Origin: Gemmatimonadaceae bacterium
Lineage (GTDB): Bacteria > Gemmatimonadota > Gemmatimonadetes > Gemmatimonadales > Gemmatimonadaceae
Assembly (NCBI GenBank): GCA_019752115.1
Contig: JAIEMN010000010.1
Span: 1 to 64,000 of the forward strand
Length of the DNA: 64,000 nucleotides
Direction of reading: 5' to 3'
In this document: one piece after another, positions 45,526-55,414 of the stretch
Position numbering within the stretch: the first letter of the stretch is position 1
Layout of the letters: each line of letters starts with the position of its first letter
The notes under the pieces: generated by a model
What the model was told of the DNA's origin: nothing
The model's database searches: none
What the model saw: the letters and a program-made list of their open reading frames with translations, nothing else
Made by a program: the position numbers and the translations under genes

Positions 45526-47829
45526 ATGCCGATGCTCGTGCATGCCGTGGCTGCGTGGCTGACCGGTTTGGCGATGGGGCAACTCGCCTATCGCGGCCCG
45601 CTGGTCGCGGGCCTGCTGCTCGCGGGCGCGGTGGCGCTTGCGCGGCGTGCGCCGCGGGCGGCCACGTGGGCGCTGCTTCTCGCCGCTGGCGGCGTGGTCG
45701 CGCACGCCGCCGCGCAGCAGGCGATGCGCTGTCGCGCGGCCTTGCATGACCAGGCGGCGGCCCAGCAGCCGCTCTGGCTGGTGATCGATGCGCCACCGAT
45801 CGCGCCCATGCCATCGCGCGGCGTGCTCACCGGGCGGTCGGGCGCCCTGCGCTGCCGCGTCGCGGCCACGGTGCGCTGGCAGGGGGCACCACCCCCCGAC
45901 GGCTATCGGGTGCAGGTTCGCGCGGCGGCTCGGGTCACCTCGCGCGGCCTCGCCCTGCAGCAGGCCACGGTGGTGGCCGTCGGGCCACTCGATCCGATGC
46001 GGGCGACACGGGCGTGGGCCGCACGCACCATAGATGCCCGGTTCCGCTCCCGGGCGCCGCTCGTGCGCGCGCTGCTGATTGCCGATCAGGATGGCATCCC
46101 GCGCGCGCTGCGTGACCGTTACGCCGACGCGGGGCTGGTTCACCTGCTCTCCGTCTCGGGGATGCATGTCGCGATCATCGCCTCGGCGCTGCTGACGCTC
46201 CTCGGCGGCCTGCGTGCGCCGCTCGCGCTGGCCGAACCGCTGGCGATGGTGGGGGTGGTGCTCTACGTCCTCGTGCTCGGCTGCCCGCCACCGGCGGTGC
46301 GCAGCGCGGTCATGCTGGTCGTCATGGCCCTCAGCCGTCGGGCGCAGCGGCCGGTGCACGCGTGGGCGCCACTGGCGCTCGGCGCCGTAGTGCCGACGGT
46401 CGATCCCCTCGTCGTGACCGATCTCGGATGGCAACTGAGTGCGGGCGGCATGGCCGCGTTGGTGGCGGCACGCGCCTTTCGCCGGAGTGCGCGGCAGTGG
46501 GCCCATCGCGAGGCGCACGCGGTACTCGCGATGCCGCAGGCCGTGGCGCGCTGGCTCGCGACCCGCCGCGGCGCGACCGGATGGCTGGTGACCGAGATCT
46601 CGACGGGGCTGGTCGCGACGGCCGTGACCGCGCCGCTGATCGCGTGGACCTTTGGCCGCCTGAGTCTCGTCGCACCGTTCTCGAACCTGCTCGCCGGGCC
46701 CTGTATCGCACTGCTGCAGCCGGCGTTGTTCCTCGCGCTGGTGCTCGCCCCGTTTCCGCGGGCCTCCGCGGTCGTCGCCGACGCGTCGCAGCCGCTGATG
46801 GCCCTGCTCGACCTCGTCGCGGACCGGAGCGCCGGGGTTCCCGGGGCGGTCCTGCCAGTGGCCCCCTCACTCGTGACCGCGGTCGCCGCCGGTGTCGCGT
46901 CGGCGTGTGTGGTGCGTGGCTCAGCGGCCGCACGGCGCACGCCGTGGATGCTCGCCGCGGCGGCCTCGCTGGTGCTCGGCCTGTGGATTCCCGTGGTACA
47001 CGGCGGGTCCGGTCGCCTGGAGCTGCACCTGATCGACGTGGGGCAGGGGGACGCCGTGGCGCTGCGAACACCCCGCGGCCGCTGGATGCTCATGGACGCC
47101 GGCCCCAGTGGTCGCGCGGGTGACGCCGGCGCACGCGTTGTCCTCCCCTATCTGCGACGGCTCGGCGGACGCGTTGCGCTGGTCGTGCTGTCGCACGCGC
47201 ATGAGGACCACGCGGGCGGCGCGGCCGCGGTCGTACGGGCGACGCGCCCCGCGTGGTGGTGGGAGCCCGCGTTCGTCACCACGAGCCCGGGCTACCGTGC
47301 CGCGCTCGAGGCCGTGGCTGCCGTTGGTGTGCACTGGAAGCGCGTCCGCCCGGGGGATCGCTACGCGCTCGATGGTGTCTCCGTGACCGTGCTGGCCCCC
47401 GATTCCGCCTGGACCGCGGCCCAGGAGAACGCGAACGAAACATCGGTGGTGCTGCGCGTCGCCTATGGCGCACACGCGTTCCTGCTTACCGGCGACGCCG
47501 AGCGAAGCGAAGAGGCCTGGCTGCTGGCCCATCACGCGCCGGCACTGCTCGAGGCAGACGTACTCAAGCTGGGGCATCACGGGAGTCGCACCAGCAGCAG
47601 CGCGCCCTTTCTCGATGTGGTCCGGCCGCGCGTCGGGATCTCGTCGATGGGGTCGGGCAACCGATACGGACATCCGGCTCCGGAAACACTCGCCGAGTTG
47701 GCGGCACGCGCGGTGCCGGTGTTTCGCACCGATCAGGACGGCAGCATCGTGGTGCGGAGTGACGGACGCACGCTCGAGGTCGAGGCGGGTGACACGCGCT
47801 GGATCGTGCCGCCGCGCGGGGCGCGCTGA
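45526..47829 (+). CDS. comEC: DNA internalisation/competence protein ComEC (Rec2)
   Basis: Inner-membrane channel for single-stranded DNA uptake in natural transformation. The 767 residues have three parts. An N-terminal membrane and OB-like region comes first (about 1-165). The competence domain (about 165-455) has many helices, including the characteristic LLSVSGMHVAIIASAL and CPPPAVRSAVMLV. The C-terminal metallo-beta-lactamase domain (about 495-760) has IDVGQGDA, SHAHEDHAGG and KLGHHGSRTSSS. No other competence genes are in the window. Confidence 0.94.
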   Translation: MPMLVHAVAAWLTGLAMGQLAYRGPLVAGLLLAGAVALARRAPRAATWALLLAAGGVVAHAAAQQAMRCRAALHDQAAAQQPLWLVIDAPPIAPMPSRGVLTGRSGALRCRVAATVRWQGAPPPDGYRVQVRAAARVTSRGLALQQATVVAVGPLDPMRATRAWAARTIDARFRSRAPLVRALLIADQDGIPRALRDRYADAGLVHLLSVSGMHVAIIASALLTLLGGLRAPLALAEPLAMVGVVLYVLVLGCPPPAVRSAVMLVVMALSRRAQRPVHAWAPLALGAVVPTVDPLVVTDLGWQLSAGGMAALVAARAFRRSARQWAHREAHAVLAMPQAVARWLATRRGATGWLVTEISTGLVATAVTAPLIAWTFGRLSLVAPFSNLLAGPCIALLQPALFLALVLAPFPRASAVVADASQPLMALLDLVADRSAGVPGAVLPVAPSLVTAVAAGVASACVVRGSAAARRTPWMLAAAASLVLGLWIPVVHGGSGRLELHLIDVGQGDAVALRTPRGRWMLMDAGPSGRAGDAGARVVLPYLRRLGGRVALVVLSHAHEDHAGGAAAVVRATRPAWWWEPAFVTTSPGYRAALEAVAAVGVHWKRVRPGDRYALDGVSVTVLAPDSAWTAAQENANETSVVLRVAYGAHAFLLTGDAERSEEAWLLAHHAPALLEADVLKLGHHGSRTSSSAPFLDVVRPRVGISSMGSGNRYGHPAPETLAELAARAVPVFRTDQDGSIVVRSDGRTLEVEAGDTRWIVPPRGAR

Positions 47830-48057
47830 GTGACGCGCGGCGTTGCGTCCGGGCACTTCAGGGCGTCGTACCTCGTTGAATGCGCAGCCGAATGGACCGA
47901 CGTGCTGTTACATGCGTTTCACGTCGCGTAGAGGCTCGCATCGCGGGGCGTGCCGCGCCGGGCGTGCGGCTGCATCATCCGCGCTGCTCTTCCCCCGCTC
48001 GCCCGAAGTCGTCAGCTTTCCGGCGTTCGCCCGCCCTCCCTCTTCGGAGTCCCTCCC

Positions 48058-49107
48058 GTGGTCAAGCACACTTCGACGTCCGTCGTCACGATCGAGCGCT
48101 TCATCATCGAGCAGGAGCGCATGTTCCCGGAGGCTACCGGTGAGTTGTCCGGCATCCTCTACGACATGGCGCTCGCTGGCAAGATGATCGCGAACAAGGT
48201 GCGCAGCGCCGGGCTCGCCGACATCCTCGGGGCGACGAGTGACACGAATGTGCAGGGCGAAGTGCAGCAGAAGCTCGACGTCATCGCCAACGAGATCATC
48301 GTCAAGGCGTTCGATCACGGCGGACGGCTCTGCGCCATGGCGTCGGAAGAAGAGCCCGACATCATTCACATTCCCGAAGGCTTCCGGCACGGCAAGTACG
48401 TGCTGCTCTTCGATCCGCTCGATGGCTCGTCGAACATCGACGTGAATGTGCCCGTCGGCACCATCTTCTCGGTCTACAAGAAGATCACGCGCGGGACGCG
48501 CGGCGAGATGGAAGACATGCTCCAGCCCGGCCGCCGCCAGGTGGCCGCGGGCTACATCCTGTACGGCTCGAGCACCATGATGGTGTACACGACCGGACAG
48601 GGCGCCCACGGCTTCACGCTCGACCCGTCGATCGGCGAGTTCCTGCTGTCGCATCCGAACATCCGTATCCCGGATCGCGCGCGGTATCTCTCCGTGAACG
48701 ACGCGTACGAGCAGGATTGGCCGGAACCCACGCGCGCGCTGATGCGCCGCTATCGTGGGCTCGACGGCAAGCAGAAGCCGCTCAACGTGCGATACGTCGG
48801 CTCGCTCGTCGCGGACTTCCATCGCAACCTGCTCGGCGGCGGTGTGTTCTGTTATCCCGCGAACGCCAAGTCGCCGCGCGGCAAGCTGCGCCTGCTCTAC
48901 GAGGCCAACCCGCTGGCGTTCATCGCCGAACAGGCTGGAGGGCTCGCGGTCGATGGGCACCGGCGCATTCTTGATGTCGAAGCGACGGAGCTGCATCAGC
49001 GCACGCCGCTCTACATCGGCAGCAAGGCCGAGGTGGAAACGGTGAACGAGTTCCCGCTCCCGGTGCCGGAGCGGCGGCATGTGCCGCGGAAGGACGACGC
49101 CGCCTAA
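48058..49107 (+). CDS. fbp: Fructose-1,6-bisphosphatase, class I
   Basis: Gluconeogenic removal of the C1 phosphate of fructose-1,6-bisphosphate. GTG 48058 has CGGAG 8 bp upstream and gives 349 residues, the class I length. Metal and active-site segments MASEEEPD, LLFDPLDGSSNIDVNV and the sugar-binding RYVGSLVADFHRNLL are conserved; the C-terminus has LYEANPLAFIAEQAGG. The 228 bp upstream, after comEC, contain no gene and no clear promoter. Confidence 0.96.
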   Translation: MVKHTSTSVVTIERFIIEQERMFPEATGELSGILYDMALAGKMIANKVRSAGLADILGATSDTNVQGEVQQKLDVIANEIIVKAFDHGGRLCAMASEEEPDIIHIPEGFRHGKYVLLFDPLDGSSNIDVNVPVGTIFSVYKKITRGTRGEMEDMLQPGRRQVAAGYILYGSSTMMVYTTGQGAHGFTLDPSIGEFLLSHPNIRIPDRARYLSVNDAYEQDWPEPTRALMRRYRGLDGKQKPLNVRYVGSLVADFHRNLLGGGVFCYPANAKSPRGKLRLLYEANPLAFIAEQAGGLAVDGHRRILDVEATELHQRTPLYIGSKAEVETVNEFPLPVPERRHVPRKDDAA

Positions 49108-49141
49108 GGCGTCGCCTCGCGCAGTTCTCTAAATTAGGGGG

Positions 49142-50737
<1,596 letters not shown>

Positions 50738-50741
50738 GACG

Positions 50742-51887
50742 ATGACCGAGCAGGCGCCAGGCGCGCCGCGGCCGCTCCCGGTGCTGCGGGCCATGATCGA
50801 CGCCCTCGATCGGGACCTGCTGCAGATCATGGCCCGGCGGATGGCGCTGGTGGCCGAGGTCGCGGCGTACAAGCGGCAGCACGGCGTGCGCATCCGCGAC
50901 GCCGAACGCGAGCGCGAGGTGCTCCGCGATCGCCATGAACGCGCCGTGGAACTTGGTCTGCCCGCCGGGGAGATCGAATCGATCTTCCGCCTGCTGCTGC
51001 GGTCCAGCCGCGACCATCAGGCGGCGCTGCGCGCCGAAATCCCCCTCAATGAGCCGGTGCGCACTGTTGCCGTGATCGGTGGCCACGGCAAGATCGGTCG
51101 GCTGCTCGCCCGCCTGTTCGGTGATCTCGGGCATCGCCTCCTGCTCGTGGACCGCGACACCGAACTCCGCGCGGCCGAAGCCGCGGCGGCGGCCGACGTG
51201 GTGGTCGTGTCGGTCCCCATTGAGCACACCGAGGCGGTGATCCGGGAGGTCGGCCCGCACGTGCGCGCCGAGTCGCTCCTAATGGACGTCACGAGCATCA
51301 AGGGAGCTCCCGTGCAGGCCATGCTGGAGTCCACCGCGGCCAGTGTGGTGGGCACCCACCCGATGTTCGGTCCCAGCGTGCACACGCTGCAGGGGCAGCG
51401 CGTGGTCGTGTGCCGGGCCCGGGGCGATGCCTGGGCCGACTGGGTGGTGCATACCTTCACCGCGCGCGGCCTGTCGGTGACCGAGACGTCGCCGGCCCAG
51501 CACGATCGGGTCATGAGCGTGGTGCAGGTGCTGACGCACTTTCAGACGCAGGTGCAGGGGATCACCCTGTCGCGCCTCGGGCTCCCGCTCGCCGAAACGA
51601 TGCCGTTCACATCGCCGGCCTACCTGCTCGAGCTCTACGTGGCGGCGCGGCACTTTGCCCAGGACCCCGCACTCTATGGCCCGATCGAGATGCGGAACCC
51701 CCGATCCGCGGACGTGACGGCGGCGTTCAGCGCGTCGGCGCAGGAGTTGGCGCGCGTCATCGCCGAGGGTGATCAGGAGACCTTTGCCCGGCTGTTCGGC
51801 GAGGTGCGCACGTTCTTCGGCGACTTCACCGCCGAAGCGCTCGAGCAGTCCAGCTTCCTCATCGACCGCATCGTCGAACGCAGCTGA
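50742..51887 (+). CDS. tyrA: Fused chorismate mutase / prephenate dehydrogenase (T-protein)
   Basis: Two consecutive steps of tyrosine synthesis in one 381-residue chain. The N-terminal AroQ chorismate mutase helix bundle (about 15-95) shows LRAMIDALDRDLLQIMARRM and the basic AYKRQHGVRIRDAERE. The NAD(P)-dependent prephenate dehydrogenase (about 103-381) begins VAVIGGHGKIGRLLARLF and has GTHPMFGPSV and ETSPAQHDRVMSVVQ (HD and substrate residues). Size and order match the enterobacterial T-protein. ATG 50742 is 4 bp after the mutase gene. Confidence 0.94.
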   Translation: MTEQAPGAPRPLPVLRAMIDALDRDLLQIMARRMALVAEVAAYKRQHGVRIRDAEREREVLRDRHERAVELGLPAGEIESIFRLLLRSSRDHQAALRAEIPLNEPVRTVAVIGGHGKIGRLLARLFGDLGHRLLLVDRDTELRAAEAAAAADVVVVSVPIEHTEAVIREVGPHVRAESLLMDVTSIKGAPVQAMLESTAASVVGTHPMFGPSVHTLQGQRVVVCRARGDAWADWVVHTFTARGLSVTETSPAQHDRVMSVVQVLTHFQTQVQGITLSRLGLPLAETMPFTSPAYLLELYVAARHFAQDPALYGPIEMRNPRSADVTAAFSASAQELARVIAEGDQETFARLFGEVRTFFGDFTAEALEQSSFLIDRIVERS

Positions 51888-51948
51888 CGCGCGCTAAGTC
51901 GCGGCACCGCTTGGGGATCGGAACCACGGCCTCACGCGTTGACCCACT

Positions 51949-52407
51949 ATGTCCACACCCACCCTGCTGCAGCGTGTGAACCCCGTCTACTGGTTCATGC
52001 GGCTCGAACGTGCGATCTGGGCGCTGTTCGCCGAGGTCGAGTATCGCCTCAAGATCGTTCCGCGCGGGACACCGCTCGCGCCGCGCCCCTTCGACCGGCG
52101 GCTGCTGCGCACCGTGCTGATCGTCCTGCCGACGCTGGTGGCGAGTCTGTTCATTCAGCCACCGCTCCGCACACGTCTGCTGCTGTTGCTCTTCGTGCTC
52201 GTGATCCTGGTTGTTGGCGTGATCTTTCTGATCGACGCCCGCGAGGGGATGACCGCGCCCCCCTCGCCCGGGGTCAGGGGCAACGCCCGCCCGCCCGTTC
52301 GCAGCGGTCCGGCGGGCACTCCGGCGGGCTCCGGTGTAGCATCCCCCAAGCGCCCGGTGGCAAATTCCACCGGTCCCGCCCGACCGGGGTCACCACCCCG
52401 GCGTTAA
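51949..52407 (+). CDS. Small membrane protein with Pro/Gly-rich tail
   Basis: A 152-residue protein of unknown function. An amphipathic start (VYWFMRLERAIWALFAEVEY) is followed by two membrane helices (about 50-65 and 72-93, the latter LLLLLFVLVILVVGVIFLI). A disordered Pro/Gly/Ser/Arg-rich C-terminus (about 100-152) ends PPRR. It belongs to no family I recognise. The next gene starts 23 bp downstream on the same strand. Confidence 0.6.
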   Translation: MSTPTLLQRVNPVYWFMRLERAIWALFAEVEYRLKIVPRGTPLAPRPFDRRLLRTVLIVLPTLVASLFIQPPLRTRLLLLLFVLVILVVGVIFLIDAREGMTAPPSPGVRGNARPPVRSGPAGTPAGSGVASPKRPVANSTGPARPGSPPRR

Positions 52408-52430
52408 GTCACTCCCCCAGGATTCCCCGT

Positions 52431-52868
52431 ATGCGTCGTTCACTCCTGCTGTTGCTCGCGGCCACCGGTGTGCTGACCGCCCTGGCGGTCAGCACCCCCG
52501 CATCGGCGCGGCTGCGCGACTGGACCACAACGCTCGCGGGCAGGGACGGCCGCAAGGTCTCCGGCTCGGCGGTGGTGAAGCCCGGGGCCAACGGCGCCGG
52601 TTCCGAGGTCACGGTCACGCTCGACGGCGACACGCCCGGCGCGACGCGTCCGTGGCACATCCACGCCGGCAGCTGCACCAAGAGTGGCGGCGTCGTGGGC
52701 AGTGCGCGGGCCTACAGCCCCATCGCGATTGACCTCAAGGGCCATGGCAGTGCCACGGCCAAACTCGATGTGGCCCTGAGTGATACCAGCACGTACTACG
52801 TGAACATTCACGACGCCGCCGCCGCGATGCAGATCATCGTGGCCTGCGGCGATCTGGCGAAGCACTGA
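52431..52868 (+). CDS. Secreted small protein with HIHxGxC motif (CHRD/SOD-like)
   Basis: A 145-residue exported protein: signal peptide to about residue 27 (cleavage after ASA), then a compact beta-rich domain. Conserved-looking features are PWHIHAGSC, YYVNIHDA and a closing IIVACGDL with a second Cys. This pattern (HIHxG(T/S)C ... NxH ... ACGD) occurs in small secreted proteins annotated as CHRD-like or superoxide-dismutase-like. The His set could bind metal and the two Cys could pair. Enzymatic activity is not established. The ATG at 52431 has no strong ribosome site. Confidence 0.65.
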   Translation: MRRSLLLLLAATGVLTALAVSTPASARLRDWTTTLAGRDGRKVSGSAVVKPGANGAGSEVTVTLDGDTPGATRPWHIHAGSCTKSGGVVGSARAYSPIAIDLKGHGSATAKLDVALSDTSTYYVNIHDAAAAMQIIVACGDLAKH

Positions 52869-52882
52869 GCCCCGTCATCGAT

Positions 52883-53734
52883 ATGCGCATCTTTTCTCGT
52901 CGCCCCCGAGCCCACGTGGCCGGCGCGATGTCGGCCGCCCTGCTGTCGGTCACCCTGGCGGCCACCGCCGGCGCCCAGCAGCGGACCACCATGCAGGACC
53001 GCATCCGGATGGAGCGCGAGCAGCAGCTCGCGCGGCAGGGCGGCTTTGCCGTAATCGACGGCGTCGTGACCGACACACTGCTGACGCCCCTCGATAATGC
53101 CGACGTCACGGTCATCGGTACGGCGGCCAAGGTCATCACCGGGGAGAACGGCCGCTTCCGCATGATGCAGGTGCCGTCCGGTCAGTACCTCATCGTGGTC
53201 CGGCGCATCGGGTTCGCGCCGACCTCCGGCATCATCGAGGTCCCGGCCGGCGACACGGTGCGCCTCGCCTACGCGCTCGTCCGCAGCGGCATGCTCCTCG
53301 ACACCGTGCGCGTGCGCGAACAGCGCGTGTCGCTCCGCATGCTGGAGTTCGAACAGCGCCGCAAGCTCGGCACGGGGCAGTTCGTCACCCGCGATATGCT
53401 CGAACGCCGCGGCTCCATGTACGCCAAGGACTTCCTCCGCAACCTCACCGGCGTGATCGTCTCGCCACTGAGTGGCGATCAGTTCGCCGGCACCGTGGCG
53501 CTCTCCAAGCGTGAAGGCGGCTCGGTCTTTGGGGACGGCGCTGGCGCGTGCGCCATGCAGGTGCTGCTCGACGGCATCATCCTGCCGCGCAACTTCAATC
53601 TCGATCTCCTCCCGCCCCCGAAGCAGATCGCCGGCATCGAGGTCTACTCCGGCTCCGCCACGGTCCCGCCCCAGTTCGGTGGCCCTGATCGGCGCTGCGG
53701 GGTGATCGCGGTGTGGACACGGGACGGCTACTAA
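52883..53734 (+). CDS. Secreted carboxypeptidase-regulatory plus TonB-plug domain protein without barrel
   Basis: A 283-residue exported protein with a signal peptide ending TAGAQQ. Residues about 55-140 form a carboxypeptidase-regulatory-like beta sandwich (GVVTDTLLTPLDNADVTVIG, GENGRFRMMQVPSGQYLIVV). Residues about 170-280 resemble a TonB-receptor plug domain (RDMLERRGSMYAKDFLRNLT, MQVLLDGIILP, IAGIEVYSGSATVPPQF, CGVIAVWTRDGY). No beta-barrel follows: the stop is clean and the DNA beyond is repeats. It may be a stand-alone surface adaptor. It ends in a convergent junction with susD. Confidence 0.75.
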   Translation: MRIFSRRPRAHVAGAMSAALLSVTLAATAGAQQRTTMQDRIRMEREQQLARQGGFAVIDGVVTDTLLTPLDNADVTVIGTAAKVITGENGRFRMMQVPSGQYLIVVRRIGFAPTSGIIEVPAGDTVRLAYALVRSGMLLDTVRVREQRVSLRMLEFEQRRKLGTGQFVTRDMLERRGSMYAKDFLRNLTGVIVSPLSGDQFAGTVALSKREGGSVFGDGAGACAMQVLLDGIILPRNFNLDLLPPPKQIAGIEVYSGSATVPPQFGGPDRRCGVIAVWTRDGY

Positions 53735-53764
53735 GCCGGCACGGTTTCCCATCTCATCGCTCCA

Positions 53765-53855
53765 GTCTCGATGCTCACCGCTCGGCTCTCAGTTCTCAAA
53801 GGAAATAGTCTTGGTTTCCGTTGAGAACCGAGAGCCGAGCCGTGAGCAGCGAGAC
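53765..53855. repeat. Long inverted repeat (41-nt arms, 9-nt loop)
   Basis: Arms 53765-53805 and 53815-53855 are complementary at 37 of 41 positions. It lies between convergent genes and would form a very long hairpin in either transcript. It has no coding look. Confidence 0.85.
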
Positions 53856-53873
53856 CTGAGACCTGAGACCTGA
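53853..53873. repeat. Three tandem copies of GACCTGA
   Basis: Exact 7-bp unit repeated three times (53853-53859, 53860-53866, 53867-53873), abutting the right arm of the inverted repeat. Confidence 0.8.
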
Positions 53874-53889
53874 CCGCTCCCGAAAGCAA

Positions 53890-53922
53890 AACGGCCCCGC
53901 GTGCATCGCACGCGGGGCCGTT
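53890..53922 (-). terminator. Terminator of the susC-susD transcript
   Basis: Perfect 15-bp stem AACGGCCCCGCGTGC (53890-53904) with GCACGCGGGGCCGTT (53908-53922) and a 3-nt loop. Read on the minus strand it ends in TTTTGC, fitting the reverse operon that stops at 53939. It may also act on the forward gene. Confidence 0.85.
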
Positions 53923-53938
53923 GTGTTGCCGGGGGGCC

Positions 53939-55411
53939 TTAGCAGCCCGGGCCGGCCAGCGCGCCCGTCTTGCCCGCGCGGACGAGGCACTCGCCCTGCG
54001 GGATCGGCTGCACGCGCGCCACGAAGTGCGCGTTCGTGCCGGTCGCGATGTCCAGCGGGAGCTGGTTCAGGCGGCCGTAGCGACGCATGTCGATCCAGCG
54101 GTGCCCCTCGAGGAGGAGCGAGTACCGCTTGTTGTACAGCAGTTCGGTCAGCACCGCCGCATCCGTGGACGCGGTGGTGAGCGTCGAGGCGGGCAGGCCA
54201 CCCGACGACTGACGGATCTGGTTGATGATCGCAATCGCACCCGCCTTGTCGCCCGTGGCCAGCAGCGCTTCGGCGCGGAGGAGCAGGAGCTCTTCGTTGC
54301 GGATGATCGGCAGGCTGCTCGACGTCGTCGGATACATGTTGAAGCCGAGCGACGACGCGATGCCCAGACCCTGCGGCGCGTTACGCGTCGCGCGGGTACC
54401 GATCTTGGCCGTGTAGCGATCGTCCGGGTTGCCATCCGCCTTCAGCTGCGCATCCGTCTGAATGCTCATGTGCGCAAACAGGTCGGTGTTCGTGACCGAG
54501 TTGAGCGGATTGTTGGCGTCACCCGAGGCCGTCGAGTACGGATGCGACGGACCCGCGTCGAGCGCCGCACGCGTGGTCGCGCCGGTGTTCATGAACGAGG
54601 CCGTCAGCGCCGTCAGCGCCGCCTGCCAGGCCGCCGTGCCACCACCCGACGTGGCGTAGTAGGCGTTCGCACGCGCCGCGATGGCGCGGTTGAACTGGCG
54701 GAACGTGCTCGGCGTGTTGAAGCCGTTGAAGCCGGCATGCATGGTGAACGGGAACGCGCTCCCGCCCGCCGCCAGCTTCGCCGCACCGTCGTCCAGCGTG
54801 TTGATGATGTACTTGTACGCCGAGTCCCGCGACACGAACGCCGCGAGGTCCGACGCGTTCTGCTTGATCTCCACCACGAGACCGAGCGTATCACGCGTCG
54901 AGATGACGTACAGCAGCTCCAGCCCTTCGAGCGTGCGGGCGAAGCCCAGTGCGGCACTCTTCTGCTCGGCCGTCAACAGCGTCGAATTCGTCGCCGAATT
55001 CTTGAAGTTGAAGATGTCGCGCAGGTTGCCGTACTGCGTGCCCCAGTTCTCCACCGCAAAGCCGGCCGGGTCGAGCTTGTTCTGGCCGGAGATGCCGATG
55101 AGGTAGGCCGACGTGTTACGGCCTTCCTGCGGGGTGTAGATGTACGCTTCGCGGCCAAAGCGGCCGGTGGACGTGATGAACGCGCCGCGGCCGTTGCGGA
55201 GCTGACGGAGCAGGCCGTTGGCCTGCAGCTGCAGCGCCTGCGGGTCCGCCGCCGCCGCTTCCACGGTGGGCGCGTTCGGGTTGCTCAGCACGAGCTTATC
55301 AGAGTTGCAGGCGGCAAGGGCCGCCAGCGACGCGAGCGCGCCGACCGCGCGCAGCGTAGCGAGGGACGTCTTCACGGAATTCGTGGTCGTCTTGAGTGAT
55401 GTCGTCGTCAT
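53939..55411 (-). CDS. SusD/RagB-family outer-membrane lipoprotein
   Basis: Surface lipoprotein that pairs with a SusC-type transporter as a lid over its channel. It has 490 residues; the lipobox LAALAAC places the lipidated Cys at 35. The SusD fold is suggested by the helical N-terminal half (for example YGNLRDIFNFKNSATN, ALGFARTLEGLELL), the IRNEELLLLRAEALL helix and the C-terminal LLYNKRYSLLLEGHRWIDMRRYGRL segment, a hallmark of the family. It starts 3 bp after the susC stop. Its substrate (glycan, peptide or other) cannot be told. Confidence 0.9.
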   Translation of the reverse strand: MTTTSLKTTTNSVKTSLATLRAVGALASLAALAACNSDKLVLSNPNAPTVEAAAADPQALQLQANGLLRQLRNGRGAFITSTGRFGREAYIYTPQEGRNTSAYLIGISGQNKLDPAGFAVENWGTQYGNLRDIFNFKNSATNSTLLTAEQKSAALGFARTLEGLELLYVISTRDTLGLVVEIKQNASDLAAFVSRDSAYKYIINTLDDGAAKLAAGGSAFPFTMHAGFNGFNTPSTFRQFNRAIAARANAYYATSGGGTAAWQAALTALTASFMNTGATTRAALDAGPSHPYSTASGDANNPLNSVTNTDLFAHMSIQTDAQLKADGNPDDRYTAKIGTRATRNAPQGLGIASSLGFNMYPTTSSSLPIIRNEELLLLRAEALLATGDKAGAIAIINQIRQSSGGLPASTLTTASTDAAVLTELLYNKRYSLLLEGHRWIDMRRYGRLNQLPLDIATGTNAHFVARVQPIPQGECLVRAGKTGALAGPGC

Positions 55412-55414
55412 GGG

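Noticed and set aside
42511-46518. A very long open frame on the minus strand across the barrel, miaB and comEC genes
   Set aside because: It is an artefact of high G+C third-position bias opposite well-conserved forward genes; its translation is Arg/His/Gly-rich with no domain.
49096-49113. Short hairpin GACGCC/GGCGTC across the fbp stop codon
   Set aside because: Only 6 bp and no T-tract; likely chance in G+C-rich DNA.
53853-53873. Possible CRISPR-like repeat array
   Set aside because: The 7-bp units are contiguous with no spacers and no cas genes are nearby.
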